Below are positions 58,385 through 64,000 of a DNA stretch of 64,000 bases, piece by piece; the first letter of the stretch is position 1; each line of letters starts with the position of its first letter. The DNA lies in assembly GCA_963699015.1 (NCBI GenBank), contig CAVOSX010000001.1, forward strand, positions 558,001 through 622,000, written 5' to 3'. Origin of the DNA: PALSA-505 sp963699015 (lineage in GTDB: Bacteria > Actinomycetota > Actinomycetes > Streptosporangiales > Streptosporangiaceae). Both the position numbers and the translations under genes were made by a program. The notes below the pieces were generated by a model that saw nothing but the letters and a program-made list of their open reading frames with translations, did not search any database and was not told the DNA's origin.

Positions 58385-59214
58385 CCACGACCACACTTCC
58401 GGCCCGCCAGGAACTGGCCCCCGCGGCCGGGGCCTCCGGCTTCGCGCAGCTGCTCCGCTCGGAGTGGACGAAGATCCGCTCGGTCCGGTCGACCGCCTGG
58501 TCGCTGGCCACCCTGCTCGTCCTCGGCATCGGGCTCAATACGCTGATCGTCGCCCTGACCATCGCCAACTGGAACACGACCAGCGCGGCCACCAAGCACA
58601 GCTACGCCGCCGATCCGACCGGCTTCCTCGGCCCGGTCCTCAGCTTCGCGCAGGTACCGCTGTGCGTCCTGGGCGTGCTGGTGATCACCAGCGAGTACGC
58701 CACCGGCATGATCTCCTCGAGCGTGCTCGCGGTGCCGCGCCGTACCCCGATGCTCGCCGCCAAGGCCGTGGTCTTCACCGCGGTGTCGCTGGTGATCGCC
58801 GAGATCGTGGCGTTCGTCTCGTTCCTGATCGCGCAGGCGATCATCGGGCAGCGGCTGCCCGAGTCGCTGGGCGACCCGGCGACGTTCCGTGCGGTCGCCG
58901 GCGTCGGCCTCTACCTGGCCGTGCTGGGCCTGTTCGCGCTGGCGGTCGGCACCATCGTGAGGCACACCGCTGCGGCGATCACCGCGGTCATCGGGGTCGT
59001 GGTGGTGCTCAACGTCGTGTCCGGGCTGCTGCCGGGGACGGTCGGCAGGCATGTCAGCGCCTACCTCCCGGCCAACGCCGGCGTCCTGATCACGCACGCC
59101 CACCAGGAGTCCGGCGACCTGCTCGCGCCCTGGCAGGGGTTCGGCGTGTTCTGCCTGTGGACCGCGCTGCTGCTGGCCATCGCAGTCTTCCTGCTGCGCA
59201 GGAGAGATGTCTGA
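58381..59214 (+). CDS. ABC-2 type transporter permease
   Basis: 277 aa with six membrane segments. The conserved cytoplasmic start LLRSEWTKIRSVRSTAWSL is typical of actinobacterial ABC-2 permeases, as is ITSEYATGMISSSVLAVPRR. It forms a transporter with the ATPase before it. Substrates in this family include peptides, bacitracin-like antibiotics and lipids; which applies here is not visible. Confidence 0.9.
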   Translation: MTTTTLPARQELAPAAGASGFAQLLRSEWTKIRSVRSTAWSLATLLVLGIGLNTLIVALTIANWNTTSAATKHSYAADPTGFLGPVLSFAQVPLCVLGVLVITSEYATGMISSSVLAVPRRTPMLAAKAVVFTAVSLVIAEIVAFVSFLIAQAIIGQRLPESLGDPATFRAVAGVGLYLAVLGLFALAVGTIVRHTAAAITAVIGVVVVLNVVSGLLPGTVGRHVSAYLPANAGVLITHAHQESGDLLAPWQGFGVFCLWTALLLAIAVFLLRRRDV

Positions 59215-59252
59215 CCGGCTCCCGGGCCAGCACAACAGGGAGGGTGAACGCC

Positions 59253-60587
59253 GTGAACCAGGACCGCGCCCGGCCGTCCCGGGGCCCTACCGGCACGGTT
59301 CTGCTCGCGGCCTTCAGCGGGCGCACCTGGTCGGAGTTCGGGTACGCGCTGATCGGCCTGCCGCTGGGCGTGGCCGGATTCGCGTTCACGATCGCCACGC
59401 TCAGTTTCGGCCTCGGTAACGCCTTCCTGCTCATCGGCCTGCCGCTGATCGCGGCGGCCTCGATCGTCACGCGCTGGTTCGGCGTGGCCGACCGGGCCGT
59501 GGCGCGCCGCATGCTCGGCATGCGGGTAACCGAGCCCGCTGCGCTGCAGCTCAGGCCGGGATTCCTGGGCTGGCTCTGGTCTCAGCTCAGCGACATCGTC
59601 GCCTGGCGCGGCCGCGCATACCTGGTGCTGAAGTTTCCCGTGGCAGTGGCGTCGTTCATGGTCGCGGTGGTCGTGTGGGCGGTGGGGATCGCCTACACAG
59701 TGGCCCCGCTGGCCTGGGCGCTGGGCCTTGATCACGTCACCGTCCGGCAGAACGGCGTCGTGCGGCAGTTCGCAGTCAACTACGGCAACTACTACTTCGA
59801 CAGCTGGCCGAGGATCTGGCTGCTGTGCGGCCAGGGCGTGATCCTGCTGCTGCTCGCCCCCTGGCTGGTGCGCGCCGTACTGATGCTGGACCGCTGGCTG
59901 ATCTGGGGCCTGCTCGGCCCGGTCTCGCCGTCCGAGCGAGTGCACGAGCTGGAGACGACCAGGGCGCAGGTGGTGGACGACTCAGCCGCGCGGCTGCGCA
60001 CCATCGAGCGGGATCTGCACGACGGCGCGCAGGCGCAGCTGGTCGCGGTTGCGATGAAGCTGGGCCTGGCCAAGGAGAAGCTTGGCGGCGGTGACGGGGC
60101 GGCCGCGGAGCCGGACGTGAAGCGGGCCCTGGAGCTGGTCAACACCGCGCACCGCACCGCCCGGGAAGCCATCGGCGAGCTGCGGGATCTGGCCCGCGGT
60201 ATCCACCCGCCGGTGCTCGACCGGGGCCTGGGCCCGGCGCTGTCCACCCTGGCCGCGCGCAGCGCCGTCCCGGTGGAGCTGGTCGTGGACGTGCCTGAGC
60301 GGCCGTCTGCCGCCATCGAGACGATCACCTACTTCTGCGCCGCGGAACTGCTGGCCAACGTGGCCAAGCACAGCGGCGCGCGCCGGGCTACCGTGGAGGC
60401 GGTGCACGTGCCGGGATTGCTCCGGCTACGGGTCACCGACGACGGGACGGGCGGCGCGAGCATGGCAGCGGGCACCGGCTTGCGCGGGCTCGCGGAGCGG
60501 GTGCGCACGGTGGACGGCCGGCTGGAGATCGACAGTCCGCCCGGCGGGCCTACCGTGGTAACGGTCGAGCTACCCTCGCACGCCTGA
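59253..60587 (+). CDS. Two-component sensor histidine kinase
   Basis: About 444 aa. The N-terminal half is a four-segment membrane sensor of the kind often paired with ABC exporters (PF13796-like). The HisKA_3 dimerisation part has IERDLHDGAQAQLVAV, with the phospho-accepting His, and REAIGELRDLARGIHPPVL. The HATPase part shows EL-LANVAKHSGA, VTDDGTGG and GTGLRGLAERV. I chose GTG 59253 with AGGGAGGG about nine bases upstream; GTG 59244 is possible. It partners the LuxR-type regulator 18 bases downstream. Confidence 0.92.
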   Translation: MNQDRARPSRGPTGTVLLAAFSGRTWSEFGYALIGLPLGVAGFAFTIATLSFGLGNAFLLIGLPLIAAASIVTRWFGVADRAVARRMLGMRVTEPAALQLRPGFLGWLWSQLSDIVAWRGRAYLVLKFPVAVASFMVAVVVWAVGIAYTVAPLAWALGLDHVTVRQNGVVRQFAVNYGNYYFDSWPRIWLLCGQGVILLLLAPWLVRAVLMLDRWLIWGLLGPVSPSERVHELETTRAQVVDDSAARLRTIERDLHDGAQAQLVAVAMKLGLAKEKLGGGDGAAAEPDVKRALELVNTAHRTAREAIGELRDLARGIHPPVLDRGLGPALSTLAARSAVPVELVVDVPERPSAAIETITYFCAAELLANVAKHSGARRATVEAVHVPGLLRLRVTDDGTGGASMAAGTGLRGLAERVRTVDGRLEIDSPPGGPTVVTVELPSHA

Positions 60588-60605
60588 GGATGGGGCCGCC
60601 GAAGA

Positions 60606-61268
60606 ATGGGCATGCGCATCGTGATCGCCGAGGATTCGGCCGTGCTGCGGACTGGGCTGATCGAGATCCTGGCCGACCGCGGGCACGAGGTGGTCGCCGC
60701 CGTGGGCGACGCCAGAGCCCTGTGCACCGCGGTAGCGGAGCACCACCCCGACGTCACGATCGTGGACGTCCGGATGCCGCCCACGCATACCGACGAGGGA
60801 CTGCGGGCGGCCGTCGCGCTGCGGCGCGACTATCCCGGGCTCGCCGTGCTGGTGTTCTCCCAGTACATCGAGACCAGCTACGCGGCGGAGCTGCTCGGCG
60901 GCAAGTCGGGCGGCGGTGCCGCGGGCGTCGGTTACCTGCTCAAGGACCGGGTGGTGGACGTGGCCGAGTTCACCGATGCGCTGACCCGGGTCGCGGCGGG
61001 CGGCACGGCGCTCGACCCCGAGGTGGTGACCCAGATGCTGGGCGCGAGCCGGCAGGCCGGCGCGCTAGCCGGGCTGACGTCGCGGGAGCGCGAAGTGCTG
61101 GGGCTGATGGCCGAGGGCCGTTCCAACAGCGCCATCTCGGCCATCCTGTTCATTTCCGAACGGGCGGTAGAAAAACACATCGGCAATATTTTCAGCAAGC
61201 TCGGGCTGCCGCCGTCCGACGCCGATCACCGGCGGGTGCTCGCCGTGCTGCGCTACCTGGAGTCCTGA
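60606..61268 (+). CDS. LuxR-family response regulator
   Basis: 220 aa. The receiver domain has the acidic pair EDS near the start, the phospho-Asp in IVDVRMP (Asp-54) and the lysine in LLKDR. The C-terminal LuxR helix-turn-helix is LTSREREVLGLMAEGRSN followed by ISERAVEKHIGNIFSKLGL. It most likely controls the ABC exporter genes just upstream. ATG 60606 or 60612 is the start. Confidence 0.93.
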   Translation: MGMRIVIAEDSAVLRTGLIEILADRGHEVVAAVGDARALCTAVAEHHPDVTIVDVRMPPTHTDEGLRAAVALRRDYPGLAVLVFSQYIETSYAAELLGGKSGGGAAGVGYLLKDRVVDVAEFTDALTRVAAGGTALDPEVVTQMLGASRQAGALAGLTSREREVLGLMAEGRSNSAISAILFISERAVEKHIGNIFSKLGLPPSDADHRRVLAVLRYLES

Positions 61269-61367
61269 CCGGCCGGCTTCCGCTGGCCGGCGCGAGCTCA
61301 TCAGGTACAGTTAGTTCGCATTAAGCAACAAGTGTTTCCGGTCGTGCAGAGGAAGCGGAAGGGGCTT

Positions 61368-63284
61368 ATGGGGGCGAACAACGGCAGCGCCGCCGCGGCA
61401 ACCGCGGGCCGGGGTCGCGGGGCCGGCGGGCACGGCCCGCACTACAAGTGGATCGCCCTGTCCAACACCACGCTCGGCGTGCTGATGGCGACGATCAACC
61501 TGTCGATCGTGCTCATCGCGCTGCCCGACATCTTCCGCGGGATCAAGCTCAACCCGCTGGCGCCAGGCAACACCGGCTACCTGCTGTGGATGATCATGGG
61601 CTTCCTGGTGGTCTCCGCGGTGCTGGTGGTGGCCTTCGGCAGGCTCGGCGACATGTTCGGCCGGGTTCGCATGTACAACCTGGGCTTCGCCGTGTTCACG
61701 GTGGCCTCCATCCTGCTGGCGGTGACCTGGATGGACGGGGCGCCCGCCGCGCTGTGGCTGATCGGCTGGCGGGTCGTGCAGGGCATCGGCGGCGCGTTCC
61801 TGTTCGCCAACTCCACGGCCATCCTGACCGACGCGTTCCCGGCCAACCAGCGCGGCACCGCGCTCGGCATGAACGCGATCGCGGCCATCGCGGGCTCGTT
61901 CATCGGCCTGCTGCTCGGCGGGGTGCTGGCCCCGCACAACTGGCACCTGGTGTTCCTGGTCTCCGTCCCGTTCGGCGTGTTCGGGACCGTCTGGGCCTAC
62001 TTCATGCTGCACGACCAGGGCGTCAGGCGGCGGGCCAAGATGGACTGGTGGGGGAACGTGCTGTTCGCGGCGGGCCTCATCCTGATCCTGGTCGGCATCA
62101 CCTACGGGCTGCTGCCGTACGGCGGGCACTCGATGGGCTGGACGAACCCGACGGTGCTGGCCGAGTTGTTCGGCGGCCTGGCCGCCCTGGTCATCTTCGT
62201 GATCGTCGAGATGAATGTCGCCGAGCCGCTGTTCCGCCTCTCGCTGTTCCGGATCCGGGCGTTCGCGGCGGGCAACCTGGCCAACCTGCTGGTGGCACTC
62301 GGCCGCGGCGGCATCCAGTTCATCCTGATCATCTGGCTGCAGGGCATCTGGCTGCCGTTGCACGGCTACGACTTCTCGGTGACCCCGCTGTGGGCCGGTA
62401 TCTACCTGGTCCCGCTGACCATCGGCTTCCTGGTGTCGGCGCCGCTGGCCGGGATCGTCTCCGACCGGTTCGGCGCCAGGTACTTCACCGTGGGCGGCGC
62501 GCTGCTGACCGCGGTGAGCTTCGTGCTGCTGTTCTTCCTCCCGGTGAACTTCAGGTACGCGGCGTTCGCGGGGGTGCTGGTGATCAACGGGTTCGGATCC
62601 GGGCTGTTCGCCCCGCCCAACCGGGCCGAGATCATGAACTCGGTGCCCGCCAACGAGCGCGGCGCTGCGGGCGGGATGATCGCGACCTTCCAGAACACCG
62701 CGTTCGTGCTGTCCATCGGCGTGTTCTTCTCGCTGATCGTCGCTGGCCTGGCCAGCTCGCTGCCGTCGGCGATGTTCCGGGGGCTGACGGCGCAGGGAGT
62801 CCCGGCCGCGGCCGCGGCGCACGTCTCGCACCTGCCGCCGATCTCCGTGCTGTTCTCCTCGTTCCTCGGCTACAACCCGCTGCAGCAGGTACTCGGGCCC
62901 ACGGTGCTCGGCCACCTGCCCGCCGGGCACGCCGCGATCCTGACCAGCCGCAGCTTCTTCCCGCACCTGATGACGACCCCGTTCCACGACGGGCTGACCG
63001 TCGCGTTCGGCTTCGCGATCGCCGCGAACGTGCTGGCGGCCGTGGCCTCCGCGTTCACCGGCGGGCGCAGGCATCGCCACGCTCCGGCTCCCGCGGCCGC
63101 GGGAGCGGCCGCCCCGGCGGTCACTCGCGCAGCCGGGACCCCCGCGCCGCCGGTATCGCCTGCCGGCGCCGTGCCGGCCTCCGGCAGCGTGTCGCCTGCC
63201 AGCACCGAGCCGCCCGCCGGTGCCGAGCCGGCCGCCCCGCCACCGTCGTCGCCGCAATCGTCGGCGGGCAGCCCGCCGGGGTGA
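61368..63284 (+). CDS. MFS transporter, DHA2 type
   Basis: About 638 aa, fourteen membrane segments. The N-terminal part has NTTLGVLMATINLSIVLIALPDI, the antiporter signature region, and LGDMFGRVRMYNLGF (motif A). Motif C-like WRVVQGIGGAFLFANSTAIL follows. An insertion-like loop after the twelfth segment and a ~75-residue Pro/Ala/Ser tail are present. Members export drugs or siderophores by proton antiport. ATG 61368 has GGAAGGGG just upstream. Confidence 0.9.
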   Translation: MGANNGSAAAATAGRGRGAGGHGPHYKWIALSNTTLGVLMATINLSIVLIALPDIFRGIKLNPLAPGNTGYLLWMIMGFLVVSAVLVVAFGRLGDMFGRVRMYNLGFAVFTVASILLAVTWMDGAPAALWLIGWRVVQGIGGAFLFANSTAILTDAFPANQRGTALGMNAIAAIAGSFIGLLLGGVLAPHNWHLVFLVSVPFGVFGTVWAYFMLHDQGVRRRAKMDWWGNVLFAAGLILILVGITYGLLPYGGHSMGWTNPTVLAELFGGLAALVIFVIVEMNVAEPLFRLSLFRIRAFAAGNLANLLVALGRGGIQFILIIWLQGIWLPLHGYDFSVTPLWAGIYLVPLTIGFLVSAPLAGIVSDRFGARYFTVGGALLTAVSFVLLFFLPVNFRYAAFAGVLVINGFGSGLFAPPNRAEIMNSVPANERGAAGGMIATFQNTAFVLSIGVFFSLIVAGLASSLPSAMFRGLTAQGVPAAAAAHVSHLPPISVLFSSFLGYNPLQQVLGPTVLGHLPAGHAAILTSRSFFPHLMTTPFHDGLTVAFGFAIAANVLAAVASAFTGGRRHRHAPAPAAAGAAAPAVTRAAGTPAPPVSPAGAVPASGSVSPASTEPPAGAEPAAPPPSSPQSSAGSPPG

Positions 63285-63294
63285 CCGACCGCCG

Positions 63295-64000
63295 CTAGCA
63301 GCCGGCCCCGCCAGCCGTGTCGGCCCCTGCGCCGGCGATCGGGGTGGGAGACAGCTCCCCGTCACCGACCTCGCGAAGCCGCGCTGGCCGGCCGACGATC
63401 CTGGGGTCCGGATGCCCGACGACCTCGGGATCCTTGCCTTCGTAGTCGATGCCGGCCAGCAGGCTGCGCATGGCCTCGATCCGGGCCCGCTTCTTGTCGT
63501 TGCTCCTGACCACCGTCCACGGCGCGTGGGCGGAGTCGGTGCGCTGGAACATCACGACCTTGGCCACGGTGTAGTCGTCCCACTTGTCCAGCAGCGCGAT
63601 ATCGGTCGGGCTGAGCTTCCACTGCCGCACCGGGTCGATCTGCCGGATGGCGAACCTGGTCTGCTGCTCGCCGGGCGTCACGGAGAACCAGAACTTGGTC
63701 AGGCGGATCCCGTCGTTCACCAGCAGGCGCTCGTACTCCGGCACCTGCTGCAGGAAGCTCTCGTACTCCTCGTCGGTGCAAAAGCCCATGACCCGCTCGA
63801 CGCCCGCCCGGTTGTACCAGGAGCGGTCGAACAGCACCATCTCCCCGGCGGTCGGCAGGTGCGCCACGTACCGCTGGAAGTACCACTGGTGCTTCTCCCG
63901 CTCGGTGGGGATATCGAGCGCCACGACCTGCGCGAATCGCGGGTTCAGGTGCTCCATGAAACGCTTGATCGTGCTCCCCTTGCCCGCTGCGTCCCGGCCC
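63295..64000 (-). CDS. Polyphosphate kinase 2, start beyond window
   Basis: PPK2 transfers phosphate between polyphosphate and nucleotides. The P-loop GRDAAGKGSTIKRF lies at the right edge of the window, DRSWYNRAGVERVMGFC is the second conserved block, and KLSPTDIALLDKWDDYTVA and ARIEAMRSLL close the domain. The first part of the gene is outside the window. The visible C-terminal tail of ~30 residues is variable. It is convergent with the MFS gene. Confidence 0.92.
   Translation of the reverse strand, partial: GRDAAGKGSTIKRFMEHLNPRFAQVVALDIPTEREKHQWYFQRYVAHLPTAGEMVLFDRSWYNRAGVERVMGFCTDEEYESFLQQVPEYERLLVNDGIRLTKFWFSVTPGEQQTRFAIRQIDPVRQWKLSPTDIALLDKWDDYTVAKVVMFQRTDSAHAPWTVVRSNDKKRARIEAMRSLLAGIDYEGKDPEVVGHPDPRIVGRPARLREVGDGELSPTPIAGAGADTAGGAGC

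Noticed and set aside
61311..63365. Open minus-strand frame of 684 codons over the MFS gene
   Set aside because: Antisense of a well-supported MFS transporter; His/Asp/Arg/Gln repeats reflect the complement of hydrophobic codons.

Overview
The window is chromosomal DNA from a very high-GC actinomycete. The evidence is the strong G/C bias at third codon positions, frequent GTG/TTG starts, ATGA/GTGA gene overlaps, an actinobacterial rRNA operon whose 23S gene carries the extra helix of high-GC Gram-positives, the mycothiol-era ergothioneine genes, and gene order shared with Mycobacterium (tyrS ... TPR - HAD - small ORF - tlyA - nadK - recN - steA - steB). The 16S sequence fits the Streptosporangiales-like part of Actinomycetes; I do not name a genus. 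No tRNA gene, insertion sequence, prophage or CRISPR array was seen.

Left part (1-14358): the 3' end of pheT, a GGDEF membrane protein broken by a one-base frameshift, two small opposite-strand genes (one a lipoprotein), then the complete arginine operon argC-J-B-D-F-R-G-H. Most of its junctions overlap by 1-4 bases, and it starts at an AT-rich promoter overlaid with TGCAT half-sites, probably the ArgR operator. A 3-methyladenine DNA glycosylase and tyrS follow.

Centre (14359-20222): one rrn operon with two candidate promoters, 16S, a tRNA-free spacer, 23S, 5S and a terminator hairpin. A 13-base complementary pair flanks the 23S gene (processing stalk).

Accessory block (20290-32847): a TPR protein with a 57-bp tandem repeat and a reading-frame conflict at a C6 tract; an MBL hydrolase; a methyltransferase; then five large polytopic membrane proteins, four of them in two paralogous pairs that look like GT-C glycosyltransferases. 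They sit on both sides of a shared divergent promoter region and suggest a surface-glycan locus.

Right part (32838-53000): DUF1015, TPR, HAD phosphatase, MscS channel with a tail protein, methyltransferase, SCP2-like protein, tlyA-nadK-recN, an ergothioneine set egtA-B-D (no egtC), and a tightly coupled run steA-steB-WecA/MraY-like-MurJ-like-GT4. The last run links a cytokinetic ring protein to lipid-linked precursor handling.

End (53050-64000): allantoinase fused in frame behind a glycerate kinase that itself carries a one-base frameshift; an ArsR/SRPBCC pair under a palindromic operator; an MBL hydrolase; an ABC exporter with its own two-component system; an MFS transporter; and a PPK2 gene cut by the window edge. 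The most interesting items are the glycerate kinase-allantoinase fusion, the steA-to-GT4 run, the GT-C locus, and the frame conflict after the rRNA operon.
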